From positions 93,820-157,819 of the forward strand of contig JAPTJF010000097.1 in the NCBI GenBank assembly GCA_029339195.1: a stretch of 64,000 nt of DNA. Reading direction: 5' to 3'. Below the pieces are notes generated by a model. It saw only the letters and a program-made list of their open reading frames with translations. It was not told where the DNA came from and did no database searches. The DNA is from Micractinium sp. NFX-FRZ. Taxonomy: Eukaryota > Chlorophyta > Trebouxiophyceae > Chlorellales > Chlorellaceae. Shown piece by piece: positions 1 to 12,392 of this stretch. The position numbers and the translations under genes were made by a program. How positions within the stretch are numbered: position 1 is the stretch's first letter; the number at the start of each line of letters is the position of its first letter.

Positions 1-347
1 GGTGGGGGCATTGTGGGAAGGGGTGCGTGCAAGCGTGGCGGCTGGCTGATGAAAGAGGCCAGAAAGTTGGTTACAGTGCCGGGCGGAATGGCGTGGGGGC
101 GGCGTGCGCGCATGCAGAGGTGCCGCGCCGAGTGGTTCAGCATGCCTGGATGGGCGGGGGCTGAGCTGAGTGCATGCGCTTATTGCATGCCTGCGCATGC
201 ACGTGCTGCTCGTGCCCCACCCCGCCTCGCCCCGCATTCCTGCTGCCTGGAACCCCCCTTCCTCTCCCCACTTCCCCTCCTCCCCTGCCCACCCAAACCC
301 TCCCGTCTGCCTCCTCTCCTCTCCTCCACCCCCCGCCCCTCCTGCAG

Positions 348-2257
348 CCAACTGCCTTGTGGACAACCTCTCCCTCAAGCCCTGGACCGCCGACGCCAGC
401 GCCTCTGGCGAGTGGCTGCAGTTCCGCATGCGCCTGGAGGAGCGGTGGGCGTGGATGCAGCTGGAGGAGCGGGCAGAGAAGCTGGCGGCCGAGCAGGCGC
501 AGCGTGAGCGCCGCCAGCTGCTCATGCAGGCTGCCCGCAAGCGCCTCGAGACCGCGACCTCCGGCGTGGCCGCCGCCGCCGCCGCCGCCGCCGCCAACCC
601 CAGCAGCAGCAGCGGCAGCGGCAGCCCAGCGGCAGACGCCTCCCTGCTGCTCCCTGTTGATGTTCTTGCTGACGAGGCGGGCCTGGGACCACAGGGGGCG
701 CGCCCCACCCCGGCTGACAGGATGTCAGCTGAGCAGATTGATGAATTGATGGCCCAGTTCTTTGCCGACCCAAAGGGGAAGGCCAGCCAGTTGAAGCACG
801 CCACCAGCAGCAGCAGCAGCAGCAGCGAGGAGCACGCTGGGGTGACCACCACTGCTGGCAGCGCCGTCGCCAGCAGCAGCAGCAGCAGCAGCGACGGCAG
901 CAGCAGCAGCGCGGCGGCAGGCCTGGCCGGGCTTCTGGCCAACCCGCTGCCGCAGCTGCAGCTGGCCGCCACCAGCAGCAGCGGTGGCGATCAGGCGCAT
1001 GCCCTGGCGGCCGCTGCTGCCTGCCCTTCTGCCGAGGCTGAGTACGGTGACGATGTTGAGGAGGAGGAGGAGGAGGCCAGCAGCAGCGCACCCCAGCTGT
1101 CCCGTCCCTGGAAGGATCTGGGCCTGGACGAGCGGCGCTCCTACCTGGAAGCTGTGCGAGACTACCATGGGTGAGCCCCCCCCCTGGCTCTCTTTTGTAT
1201 TGATAACTTGCTGGGGAAACCCTTGCCCTTCTTTCTGTGTGTGTGTGTGTGTTGCTCCACAGGTGGGCTGCCGTGCCTGTCCTGCCTGCGTGCCTGCCAG
1301 GTGGCCTTGGTGCCGTGCCTGGCTGCCGGTTGAGAGTGCAGATGGTGGGGGTGCTGCCCATGCATGCTGACAGCTGCAGCGCTGGCCAACCACTCCCGAA
1401 CCCACGACCCTCACACCCCCTGGTGCCCGTCCCCTCCTGCTCCTCTTCCCTCCCGCAGTGAGGGTGTGCTGTGCGAGCGCCTGCTGCGCAGCGGGCGCAC
1501 CGTGCTGGCCCTGGTTGACCCGCGCATGCGCCAGCACTGGCAGGCGCACACGTGGCGCGACGAGGCGGCCAGCCAGAGCGGGCGGCTGTTCACAGAGACC
1601 GGCCCCGCCGCCCCGGGGCGCACCTTCCTGGCGCATTGGACAGCAGAGGTGTGCGTGCTGGGCCGCCTGCAGCAGCCCTTCAACATATCGCGTTTGGAGC
1701 ACAGGGACGGCTGCCCAGCCAACTGCCTGGCCAACAACTTGGAGCTGGAGCTGCGCCCCGTGGCGCTGCCAGCTGGCAGCTCCTCTGGCAGCAGCAGCAC
1801 CAGCGGCAGCGGCGCCGCTGCGGCCACCACCCCTGCGCCCCTCCCGCCCTCCCCGGCCAACAACATCCTCCCCGCCGCCCCCGCCCACACCCACCCCGCC
1901 CCCGGCGGCGCCTCAGACCAGCACCCCGCCAGCCCCCGCCCGCAGCTGCTGATGCTGTCCAACGGCGCGCACCGCGGGCCCGCGGGCCTCCTGTCCACCG
2001 CCTCCCCCACCGCGGCGGCACCTGCGCTGCAGCTGGCGCCGGCAGAGGCCGCCCCCGGCGCCGGCCAGCTGCGTGCCTCCAAGATGGAGGCCCGCAAGGC
2101 GCTGCGCTCTGTGTACGACTGGCTGGGTGCCGAGCGTGGGCGCGAGTTCTTTGCCGCGCTTCACGAGGAGTATTTGGAGGCCGAGCGGGAGCACCAGCTG
2201 CTGCAGGAGCGCCGCGGGGCGCTGGCAGAGGCAGAGGCGCAGGCGGCGACGTTGTGA
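348..2257 (+). CDS. Unrecognised protein, 3' part only (two exons visible)
   Basis: Partial gene; its 5' end lies outside the window. Visible exons are 348-1170 (after a CT-rich acceptor ending CTGCAG at 347) and 1459-2257, joined by a GT-AG intron (donor gtgagc at 1171). The phase matches: the split glycine codon gives DYHGEGVLCERLL across the junction. Bases 1-347 are intron. About 540 residues are visible. The first exon starts with NCLVDNLSLKPW, then a charged helical stretch, long Ala/Ser runs and an acidic tract. The second holds HRDGCPANCLANNLELEL, a low-complexity Ser/Pro/Ala region and a C-terminal coiled-coil-like tail rich in Glu and Ala. The HxDG...NxxxNNLEL pattern resembles HNH-type nuclease/DNA-binding cores, and NCLVDNLSL looks like the end of a second such unit. 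This is only a resemblance and I assign no function. A TGTAA signal lies 616 bp after the stop. Confidence 0.6.
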
Positions 2258-3138
2258 GCGCCGGCGGCGCGCAGCTCGCACCCACGCAGGCACGCGTGGG
2301 CGTGCAGCTGCCCCTTATTGATGCAGCTTCATTTAGTGCACAGCAAAGGAATGCATATTTTCGTCAAGGGCAGGGGATGGCCAGATCCCCCAACACGGGG
2401 GCCCGCCCCGCCACCCCGCCCCCCCCACCCCACCCCGAAAACACACACATTTACTTGCCCCCCTCCCCCCTTTTATCTACACCCAGACACCATTGCCCCC
2501 CCAGCGCACCCCCCCTTTCCGGATTTTGCATGAACCCCTGAAGTTTTTCCAGCAACGCCTCCTACACACGCCCACGCGCAGTCCGCCCTCCCGCCTTTGA
2601 TGATGACTACACACCAATCCAATCACATGAGATACTAAATTTAGTCTCCGCCAACCCCCCCTCCTCTTCAGCGATTTTATATGGGCCCCCCAAATCCAGA
2701 CCAACCAACCACCCCCCCACGATGCCCCGCCATCCTGTACCATACGCACACCGCACCATGCCAGCTAGTGCCCCTCCCTCCTCCCCCCATTGCTGCGGCT
2801 GTGATTAGCCAGCCGCTCGCCCCTCCTTTTTCACCCGCCCTTTGCGGTCCCCCCATCTTCCGCGGCACCCAGTGTAAGCTTGCCTATCGCCAACTTGGAG
2901 AAGCACAGGCTGGCTGGAAAGGCGAGGTGGGGAGGGTGCTTGCACATGTGGACCGAGTGAGGAACATGATGCTCATACAGAAAGAGGTACAGAGAAACAG
3001 TTGGCAGTAGCAGGCAAAGTTGTTAGTGTGCACAGGCATGTAGCGTAAACATTTCTATTGTAGTCGGTGCAGAGCTGCATACAGACATGACGGCAGGCTC
3101 AAGTGGAGGCCGTGCCAGCTGGCGACTGCAACGCCACG
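2258..3138. other. Convergent intergenic region, 3' UTRs
   Basis: Lies between the stop of the partial plus-strand gene and the stop of the minus-strand exostosin gene. It is C-rich at 2395-2530 and 2640-2830, with no coding signal I trust. It holds one plus-strand TGTAA signal (2873-2877). I found no minus-strand TGTAA (TTACA on the plus strand) for the exostosin transcript here. Confidence 0.6.
2873..2877 (+). terminator. TGTAA polyadenylation signal of the partial first gene
   Basis: TGTAA is the usual green-algal (chlorophyte) polyadenylation signal, with cleavage expected 10-20 nt downstream. This is the only plus-strand copy I see between the stop codon and the next gene, implying a 3' UTR of about 630 nt. 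Confidence 0.5.
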
Positions 3139-6100
3139 TCACCACACGCCGCCTCTCGCGACCGCCGCCTCTAACCTTGCCAGCACGTCCCCCGCCTCCC
3201 CCTCCTCCTCTGCCAGCCGTCGCCGCCGCCGCCAGACGGGCTCCTCAGCCCCCGCCTCCGCCTCCCCCCGCTGCAGCCGCTGCGCCGCCGCCACTGCCTC
3301 CGCCACCCGCTGCTGCACCTGCTGCTGCGCCCCGCTCAGCGGCCCCCGCGTGTGCGGGATGCGGGAGTGCAGCCAGCTGTATATCGTCTCCAACGCATCC
3401 TTCTCTGTTGGGTCGTAATCCATCTGTGCCCGGAGGGGCTCCGGCCCCTTGGAGGCCAGCTCAGCATTCCCCTCCAGCTCGGCCTTGTGCTGCTCCCGGT
3501 GCTTGAGCATCAGGGCGGTGTACGGGCGGTAGCCAGAGTAGGCGTACCTGCACGCAGGCAGGCAGGCAGGGGCAGCAGCGCAAGGGGCTGGTAGTTGGCA
3601 AGGCGGAGTAGGGGTGGGCACGCAAGCGCGGTAGCAGCGGTGGTACGGAGGAGATGACAAGGCAGAGGGCAGGCTGCCGGGAGGCGGAGTGCGGGGCGGG
3701 GCCAGCATGGGAATGCAGGTGGGGGCCAGCAGCACTGCAGCCCGCATGCAGAGCTGGCATGCCGTGCAGCGTGCACCCACACAACCCGCAACCCCCATCA
3801 ACTGATGACCCGGCAGTCTCCTGCCACCCCCTGCTCCCCTGCCACCCCTGCCACCCCAGCCACCCCCTGCCACCCCCTGCCACCCCTGCCGCCCCCTACC
3901 ACCCCCTGCTCCCCCACCGCACCTGCGCCACACGGCGGCTAGCCCCGCCTGCAGCTGCGCCACCCGCTCGGGGGGCACCGCCCCCACGATTTCGGGCACC
4001 CGCTCCATGTCCTTTTGTGGGATGCGGATGGAGAAGGCGGAGAAGTCGAGGATGGACTCAAAGGCGAGGTGCACGCCGTCCTGGATGATGACGGGGATGC
4101 AGCTGCACAGAGGGAAGGTGTACGAAGAGTTCCAACATGTGGGAGGGTGCTGTGTCGAGGACGGACTCAAACGCGAGGCGCACGGCGTCCTGGGATGATG
4201 GCGGGGTGCGCGGCACAGGCAGAGGAGGGCGGGGTGGGGAAGGACGGGGGGTAGAGCACAGGGTGGGGTGGTCCAGGGTGCCTCCCCAGAGGCGCATGTT
4301 GTTGTGTCGTGCGCCAGATGCAGCTGCGTACAGGAGGCGCATCCTCCCACTCCTGTGCTGCTTTGACTCAGGTTCCCAGGTTGCCACAGCAGGTGGTGTG
4401 TCGCATCCTCCAGACCCCCACACCCACAATCTTGCATGGGCACCCAGAGGACACAACAGGAGCACAGGCTGCTGCCCTCACCCGTGCTGTATCGCGTCCT
4501 CCATGCGCGCGCTCCACCCGTCCCCCGGCAGCGCGAGGCAGAATGTGGAGGAGGAGAGGGCCTCGGAGTATGAGAAGGAGGTGTTGGGAGGCATGCCGTC
4601 GCCCACCCAAACCTTGTGCTGCCCCCACCAGTCCTTGTCCTCTGCGGGGTGGGGGGGGTGGGGGCGGGGCAGGCGCAGGGGGCGGGAAGGAGTGGATCAC
4701 GGGAGGCGGGGCAGAGAAGGGCAGGCAAGGGGGGCGGGCAAGTAGGGGGGCAGGGGCAGCCCTGATCAGGAGCTGAGCTCAACCCTCGCACTGCAAAATC
4801 TCGAGGTAGGGGCAGACAGGGCAGGTGGGCGAGATGGCGAGGGAGGCAGGGGGAGTTGCGGTGTAAAGAGGGTGGGGAAGGCAGAGGTGGGTTCGTGGGG
4901 GAGAGGCAGGCGTCCAGGGATCCACGGCAGGCTGCCTGAACCAGTCGTGCCACACCCTCCATAGGAAGGCCAGGCGGGGCGGCACGGACAAGGTGGACAC
5001 ATCGGGCAGGCCGGTGTGCCACCTGACGCCACAAACAGCGCGCATGGCGCCGCCCACGCCACCTCCCTCCACCTCCGCGCCACCCATGCGCCAACGCTCT
5101 TGCTTCAAACAAGGCACAGCAAACCAAAGAAAGCTGTGGCCTCACTCACTGCAGAGGGTCTCCAGCTTCTGGCGGATGCCGCGGCTGTAGGGCGGGTTGT
5201 TCTGCTGCGTGCGGCCTGCGGCACGAGGTGGCGGGACGCAAACGCACAAAGTAATGCGGCAGCCCAGTTGCCAAGGAGGTGAGATGGCAACATTGTGAAC
5301 ATAAGAGTCAATTACCTTGATCATGAAAATGAACCGGGGAGTGGCGGAGCATTGCTTGATGAAGCACACCGCTCATCATGGGCACCAGCAGCTCACCTCC
5401 CCAAAGGCCCAGGGCTGCTCCCTCCCCGACTGCGCCTCAACCCGCCCACCCACCGGCCTCTGAAGCCGGGGAGGGATAATGCACCTCTTGGCCCCCTGTC
5501 TCCCAGCCCACACCAGGCCTGACAAGTCCCCCTCCACGCCACCTCACCCCCACCCCCCGCCACCACACACAAGCACGAAGCCCACATGCCTCTTCCCACC
5601 GCTGCCGCCCGCCAACCAGCCCCCGCCCCCTCCCCCTACCCTTAAAGAAGGCCAGGATGGTGCGCTCCCGGGAGGGCGCCCCCACCAGCGGGCTGTGGAA
5701 GTACTTTTGGGAGGAGGTCATGGGGGGGATGATGAGGTCCTGCCGGTGTGTGTGTGGGCAGGGTGGCAGGTGGGTGTGCTCAGTGTGCAGTCTTGTCAAG
5801 TGGCGTGCTCTTGGTTGCTTCCAGCCCACGCGCGCCCCGTCCAGAGCTTGCCAGGGCTGGGTTGTACGCGTGGGGAAGTCCTCCGGCTCGCCCTTGCCCA
5901 CCCCTCGACAACCAAGCAATGCACATTGGCAGCACAACACTGAGCCCCGCCCATCACCCGCCCCCGCACATCTCCCACACAACACAAGTGGTGCAGGCCA
6001 CAAGCACACACACACGCACGGGTTTTGGGTCGGTTTTGGGGCCGCCCACGCTCCACACACACACCTTGGCAGGGTCGTAGCAGGGGAAGTCCCCCAGCTT

Positions 6101-9100
6101 GTGCTTGGTGCCCTCAGGCATGTACACACGGTGGCTGCAGGCAGAGGGGCGACGGTAGAAACAAACACCAAAAGCTCACGCCAGGGGCCATGCCGGAAGT
6201 TGGGTCTGCGAGCAAGGGCCAGCAGCGGCAGGTGCTGCCAGCTGGCTGCGCCGAGCCGGGCTGGGCTGCGTGGCAGTGCTAGAGGACTGCCCAGCGCTGC
6301 ACACCACACACTCTCAGTGACTGCACCGTGCCTCTGCCCGCCCTACCCTCTCCCTCTCCCCGTTCTTGTATCCATCCACTAAGAAAGGAACCTCTGCACA
6401 CACACACACACAGGCTAGGCTCACAAGAATTCGGCGGTGTAGTTGTCGGGCGAGAAGCCTGTGTGGGAGATGTGGTGCTGGTCCATGCGCCCCCAGTGCG
6501 CCAGCAGTATGGCGGGGCGCAGCACCGCGGGCAGCCAGCAGCTGGCCTCGTCATGCGTCTGGAGCTGCAGTGCGGCAGGGGGAGGGGAGCGGGCACAGGC
6601 AGGCAGGTGTGAGAGCCGCGGTATTAACAAAGGGAAGCACGTTTCTCACAGCGGCGGCAGGCCAGCAGATGCTCGCATCAATGTGCGTGCGCTGCTACGG
6701 GGCCGGGGTGCAGGCAGGGGCAGGGTGGGGCGGGGGGTGGGAAGGACAGGAGGCTGGCGGGGCTGCCTGCCAAGCAGACGCCTCGACTGGTGCAGCACCT
6801 CTGCTCCCAAAGGGCCTTTATTACGCTGCCTCCCTGCCGCACCCCGCCCCTTCGTCCTCCGCCTGAGGGCGCTGCTCAGCACTCACCAGTGGCGGTTTGG
6901 GTGCACCCTGCCTCCCTCTCAACGAACAGCGAAGATGTGCATGATAGAAACCAGCCAGAAACACAGGGAAGGCTGGTGACAGGCAGGCAGGCAGGCTCAC
7001 GATGATGTGGTCGCGCCCGCCGTTGCGGTCCCACCACGGGTGGTGCGAGCGTATCCAGTTGTGCACTTCAATCAGCATGTTGACGGTGCCGTGCACACGC
7101 GGGATCTCTGCACCCGGGAGGGGAGCGTGGAGGCGTGTGCGTTGGGGTTGGAGGGTGCAATCCAGGCATGCAGCTGGTAATGTGCAAACACGCTCCCAAG
7201 CTCCTCCAGAGTGGGCGCATGACGCCAGCACTGCAGGTGGCGGCAGTGCAGGCAGCGGCCAGGGGTAGGCATGGCGGCGCTCACGGCTTGACGAGTGGAA
7301 GAAAGGGGAGTCGTTCTCGGCGTGCAGGGGCCAGATGTAGCAGGAGGAGTAGACCGGCACATAGAAGAAATCTGCGGCACAGCACAGCAGCGGGGGAGGG
7401 TGCATGAGTTGCTCAGGCAGGCAGGTGGTCTGTGCACACGGTGGGGGTCGCATGGCTTACAGCAACAGCACGGGCATGGCGGGCTAGGGCGTGGTTGCTG
7501 GCTGGAGGAGACAGCGGGGCAGGCGAGCAGTACCAGCAACCCGGCGAGTCCCAAAGAGTGCCAACATATCAGGAGGCAGCAGTACCGCTGCCACCCACCC
7601 GCCTCCTCCGGGTCCAGCGTCCGGTGCTCGCTCTGCAGCAGCGACTCGTGCAGCCCCGTCTCCGCGGCTGCAAGCACAGCATGGCACAGCACGGCATGCA
7701 GGATGGTGGGTGACGGCACACGGGGGCGGCGTCACACCGGAGCGACGTCGAGCAGGGCAAGAAGTGGCTGGCTCACAAGATGCCAGATGGCGCAGGGAGC
7801 TGCTGCTCATGCTGGGGCAGGAGGGCGCCGTGCGTAATTGGTGCGCTGTGCTGACATGCAGTTGGCTGCCTGTCTGGCTTGCACATGCGGGCGACAGCCA
7901 GCGAGGCGGGCGGGCACGAGCAGGGGCCCACCCCAGGGCCCACGGGTCCCACTCCCTTGCGTTGCAGGCCGCAAGCAGCAATGGCAAGGGAGCACGTGTG
8001 CCGGCATTTGGCACACATGGGCGGACCCACCGTACACCCATGGGTCCCCCCAGTACGTGACGTTCTCAGCCTGGAAGAAGCGGTGGGTGCAGCAGCCCTT
8101 GTCAGGGCGGTACTGCAGGCAGGGCGGGAGGCGGAGGGGGTGCAGCGTGCAGGCATGGGTGGAGAGCGGCAGGGTGGGAGCGCTCTTGGTGGGGGTGGGG
8201 CTGCGGGAGCAGGGGAGATGCAGAGAGGGATGTAGACAAGAGTGGAGGCCAGGGGGTGGTGTATCAGCCCAGAGCAGCCAGGGCCGGGCCGGTGGAGAGC
8301 GGCACAGGCGCGCGTCCAGCTAACTGTGTCTGCACTTTGGTGCCATGCAAGGCAACAAAAAGGCAACACCTCACCTGGAGCAGCTTGCTGTTGAAGATGG
8401 ACGGGAGCTCGTACCTGCATTGGGCAACCCAGCCGGGCAGTTACGGAATAGGGGCGGACGGAGCGGGCTGGCCGCGGACCATGGGCACATCGCACACACA
8501 CGGAGCTTACAAAACGGGCGCTCCTGCAGGCCGGCATATGCACATGAGCAGCAGGCACGCCGCAGCTCAAGTAGGCGAATCGCCCAGCTCAAGTAGGCGA
8601 CTCGCCTGTATGTCCTGTACGTCTGCACACCAAGCCATCACCCAATGCATTGCTGTTTTCAAACATCAAACACTCACACATAGATGAGCGGCCGCTTGCG
8701 CGTATCTTCCGGCCCCGGATCTTTAGCGGCGGGCGTGTGCACGTGATCCCTGATCCAGGGCCGCTGCTCCTCCAGCCCTGCAGGTGCAGAAGTTTTCATT
8801 CAACGCACAGTGGGAACGCACAGTAGGCAGGTACGAGGGTGGATGGAGGGGCAGTACGGGACATGGCACAGGCGGGCCGGTGGGCGGGCTCACCGGGTGT
8901 CCACTCCGTGCCCTCCGTCCGGTACGCGCAGTCGTGCCCCCACCAGCCCTCGGCGCACTTGCACCATCCGCCGAGGCACTCCCCGTGCCCTGCAGGGGTG
9001 CACACGGCGGTGCCGGCAAAGGCCAGCATGCTTCACAGCAAGCACACGAACTTCACAGCGTGCACAGCAGGCACGCTTACTTCACAGCATGCACACGTGG

Positions 9101-11929
9101 CCCTGTCAGGCCAGCTGTCAAGGCGCCAAAGCTCTGCGTGAAGCAAGCTGCCGCCCACTGCTGCCTCCTGCCCACCGGCGCGGGAAGTTGATTACAACAG
9201 CCCCACCGGTCCCAACACAGCAGCAGCCCTCACCGCTGCACTGGTTGGGGCAGAATGCCTCGCAGACCTCGTCGCAAAAGGGGCCGCAGTAGCCATCCTA
9301 CGGGGGGCCAAGCCGGGGGAGAACGGGGGGCACATAGTGACGTTACATAGTGATGCTCAATCAGGCTACAGTGACGTGCAGTCAGTCGGGCCAGACGGTG
9401 ATAGGCAGCAGGGCAGCTAGACTGCAACGCAGGCATCCGGGCTGGGCAGGAGCGGCAGCAAAGAGTAGCTCCCCCCTGCACGTCTCAGCACTCCAGCAGC
9501 ATGGCACCCAGCAGCAATGCAGGAGCGCCGGCCAGCCCGCGCACCTGCCCCCGCCACGAGGCAGGGGCTTGGGTAGCCACCCCACCCACCCCACCCTCTC
9601 ACCAGGATGCAGGGGCAGGGGTCTGCCAAATTGGGGACCTTGGCCCGGCACCACCCCCCTGGGCCAAACAGCTCCTCTGGAGGGCGGGTCCCAAAAAAGG
9701 CCTGCTCCCCTGTGTCAGGGTTGGCGTTTGGCTGCAGCAGCAGGAAGGGCAAATGGCCGGGTGCGGGGGTGGGGATGCGTGGTGGCAGTGTTGGGACGAG
9801 GGCTGGCGGCAGACTGGCGACTTGGCGGCATGGAGATACCACAACTGGCAGGGCTGGGCCACGTGGAGGCTGATGTGGCAGGATCCGGGCATGGCCAGCA
9901 ATGCCAGGCAGCGCAGGGCAGGACAGCAGTGGGAAGAGGGGAGCCCAGGCAACGCAGTGCAGGGCAGCAGTGGGAAAAGGGGCGGCACCTGGCAGTGCTG
10001 CGACATGGGGCGGCCGCGCCGCTTGACCGGCGTGCCTGCACAGCAGGGCGCGCGTGGTGTGGTTACCCTCGGGCGCTTCCCCCTTCAGGTGTCAGATATT
10101 TGGCGCTGGCAACCTTATTTCATTCGTCCACCGCCATAAGCGCTCCCACTGCCCTGCAGTGGACGCCGCCGTGCGCCATCCGCAGCGCCCCACCCCACCT
10201 ACCTGGCGGGTCCGTGGGGTCTGCAGGTATGCGGCCATACTCCATTGTCGAGTTGCAGAAGCAGAGGCCTGGAGGGGGTGGGGGGTGGGGGCAGGAGGCA
10301 GGTCAAATGTGCAGAAGCAGAAGCATGAGAGGAGCAGGCAAGCAAACAGGCAGGCAGGCAGGCAGGCAGGCAGGTAGGGGCACGCGCTGAAAGCACGGTG
10401 GCGGGGAACGGAGGGGCAGGTGACAGTCACAAGAGGGCACGTTGGGGGGATGGACGTTCAGACAATGTGAAAGGGTTTAAGGGCGCTGTGAGAGGGCGGC
10501 GCAAAGAGGACTACCATCCTTCCCTCTTCTAACACTGGGTGTGTCTCAAAAAAGAGTGCATGTCACCGAGAGGGGCAGGCAGGTGGTGGGCTAGCATTTA
10601 TTTTCTTCTTCCATCCAACCCGCCCATTCCGGCAGGCCATGCCAGCGCAACTACACACAGGACAGCAGTGGGCATCCCGGCACAGCTCATCCAGCACACC
10701 AATGCCGTGGTCGCGTCAGGCAGCACAGCACAGCACAGCACAGCACGCCACAGCACAGCACACCAATGTCTTCATCACACAGTTGGGAGCAGCGTGAGGG
10801 GCAGCTGCTCGGGTCTGAGTAGTTGACCGGCTTGTCAAAGGGCTCGAATCCGTGCCGCCGCCAGTTGTAGCTACAGGGGCGCTGCATGAGTGGGGCAGCA
10901 AGCACAGCAGTGGCAACGATTCGCCAGCTTGGCAAATCGCTCACGGGAGGCTTAAAGCTGTGCTCTTTCCATGCGGCAGGCTACACAATGCGGCCGCAGC
11001 AGATAGAGAATGTATGGCGAAACCTTGCTGCGTTGCAAGCATTTGCGCATAAGCCTGCAGGTGGGACGACGTGCTGCCCCATCATAGCTATGCCACAACT
11101 GGCAAGCAACTCTTTCGGGCGCCCGCAGATTGCATTTTCCCTGCCCCGCCCCCACGCACCCTCAGGCGAGTGCTGCAGTCGTCGCCCGTCCACCCTGCAG
11201 CAGCAGCCGGGCAGGAGCGGTGGGAGAGGCGGCGGGAGCGGCAGATGGTGCAGCCTGATGCAGCCCGACGGGTGCAGCACCCACATGGCGGAGTTTGGCC
11301 GGGCCAGGCAGGCAGCAGAGCAAGGCCAACCAACCAGTCTTACACACAGCTCAACACCCCCTTCCAGGCCGCTTACCTGCTGGACAGCGACACCACCCTG
11401 CCATATGGTCGCACACCCCCACAAAGTTGCAGTTCCATAGACAGCTCTTGTCGCCACGAGGCGGCGGCTGCTTGTGGATGGGGCGCTGCAGCAGGTAGTC
11501 TTGGCACCAGCTCCCCAGCGTGCCAGCGCAGCGCTCCTTGAGCTGCTCAGGTGTGAAGGACGGTGCCGGCAGCAGAGCCTCCTCTTCCGCGGATGCCTCT
11601 GATTCGGCCTCCGCTTCTGTGGGCCCGCTGCCGCTGCCGCCACTGCCGCCGCTGCTTTGCCCAATCGCCACGGGGCCCTCCACCTCGCGCTGGCGTGGTG
11701 TCTGAGCCTACAGCAATGCTTGCAAGCGCTCAGACGGGGCGCAGCGCGCAGGAGAGCACAAGACCACAGACTTATGCGCGGGGTGCCCCACCTGTTTTGA
11801 GCTTTCAGTTGCGCTTCGCAGTGCGCTTTTGTGATAGAATGCAGCCAGAAGAAATAGACCCCCCAGCAGCCCAAACAGTATGCGGAGCGGTCGGACGGCG
11901 CGCTGGCCCGCAAACGCCACTTTCGCCAT
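3139..11929 (-). CDS. Exostosin-family (GT47) glycosyltransferase with EGF-like modules
   Basis: Twenty-one exons, 854 aa: 11929-11792, 11707-11377, 11194-11160, 10881-10764, 10268-10203, 9709-9603, 9297-9234, 8989-8894, 8777-8678, 8414-8375, 8112-8031, 7667-7599, 7371-7285, 7107-7001, 6564-6425, 6134-6065, 5739-5640, 5215-5150, 4641-4482, 4102-3923, 3547-3139. All junctions are in phase. A signal-anchor helix (about 17-32, RILFGLLGGLFLLAAFY) predicts a type II Golgi protein. Cys-rich EGF-like modules follow (about 130-318, e.g. CPNQCSGHGECLGGWCKCAE). The GT47 domain (about 350-720) shows LIYVYELPSIFN, HRTLDPEEADFFYVPVY, LAFFKGRTQQNNPPYSRGIR and GCIPVIIQDGVHLAFE. It should transfer sugars from UDP-sugar donors onto matrix or wall polysaccharide; the substrate is unknown. 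The start ATG has a good context (gacATGG). The 3' end of the intron before exon 20 holds a decayed copy of that exon. Confidence 0.93.
10345..10375 (+). repeat. (CAGG)n microsatellite in an exostosin intron
   Basis: About eight CAGG units in the intron between exons 4 and 5. A CTGC run of seven units (14853-14880) sits similarly in ALDH10 intron 6. Confidence 0.9.
10726..10762 (+). repeat. (ACAGC)n pentamer tract in an exostosin intron
   Basis: About seven units of AGCAC/ACAGC, directly downstream of the exon 4 donor on the minus strand. Equivalent tracts lie near 22275, 30305-30355, 55860-55905, 60797 and 61660-61800. Confidence 0.9.
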
Positions 11930-12392
11930 GTCTGGCGGAATGTTGATGTTCTGAACCCCCGATTGCGATGCGATTGACAGGTTTCTCCCTCTGGGTGTCC
12001 TGCTGGCGTGGCCAGTGCCGGTGCGTTCCGGATGTCCTCCCTTCTGCCCTGCTCACCCCTGCTCACTCTGCGTTCGGTGTGCTGCCTCGACATCGTGCAC
12101 GCAACTTGCCGGCACAAGGCATTCTAGCGATCTGGCTCGCCCTTTTCTCTGGCCTCTTGTGCTCCTCCCGCTTCAAGGAGACTGGTAAACGGGCAACAAG
12201 GTGCGAAAGGGGTCCTGAGATGCGCGCGCGGCGGGGAGCGTTCTAGGGCTTTGCCCTGGGGGCGGGCGCTGAGTTCCGCCGGGGCCGCCGCTGCTGCCGC
12301 CACCTGCGTGGCTCAAGAGCTCTCTGCAGCTTTGCCCACGCTTGTGCGACCCTGCTCGCCTCCCTGCAGACCAGTGCATCCTCCCAGCAGCC
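11930..12392. promoter_or_regulatory. Divergent promoter region, exostosin / ALDH10
   Basis: 463 bp between the start codons of the minus-strand exostosin gene and the plus-strand ALDH10 gene. It must hold both promoters and 5' UTRs. I see no convincing TATA box. A CTGCAG just before the ALDH10 start (about 12364-12369) could be the acceptor of a 5'-UTR intron. Confidence 0.5.

Noticed and set aside
725..1894. Long minus-strand open frame opposite the first gene
   Set aside because: Composition shadow of a GC-rich coding strand: it crosses the intron without splice logic, is low-complexity, and resembles nothing. The plus-strand model has phase-consistent splicing.
3139..5145. 668-codon minus-strand open frame read as one protein
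   Set aside because: Only its first and some middle parts are true exostosin exons. The rest is intron that happens to stay open; introns are clear from phase and conserved motifs.
10840..10862. tRNA-like T-arm string GGCTCGAATCC
   Set aside because: It lies inside an exon of the exostosin gene (RRHGFEPFDKP region), with no cloverleaf around it.
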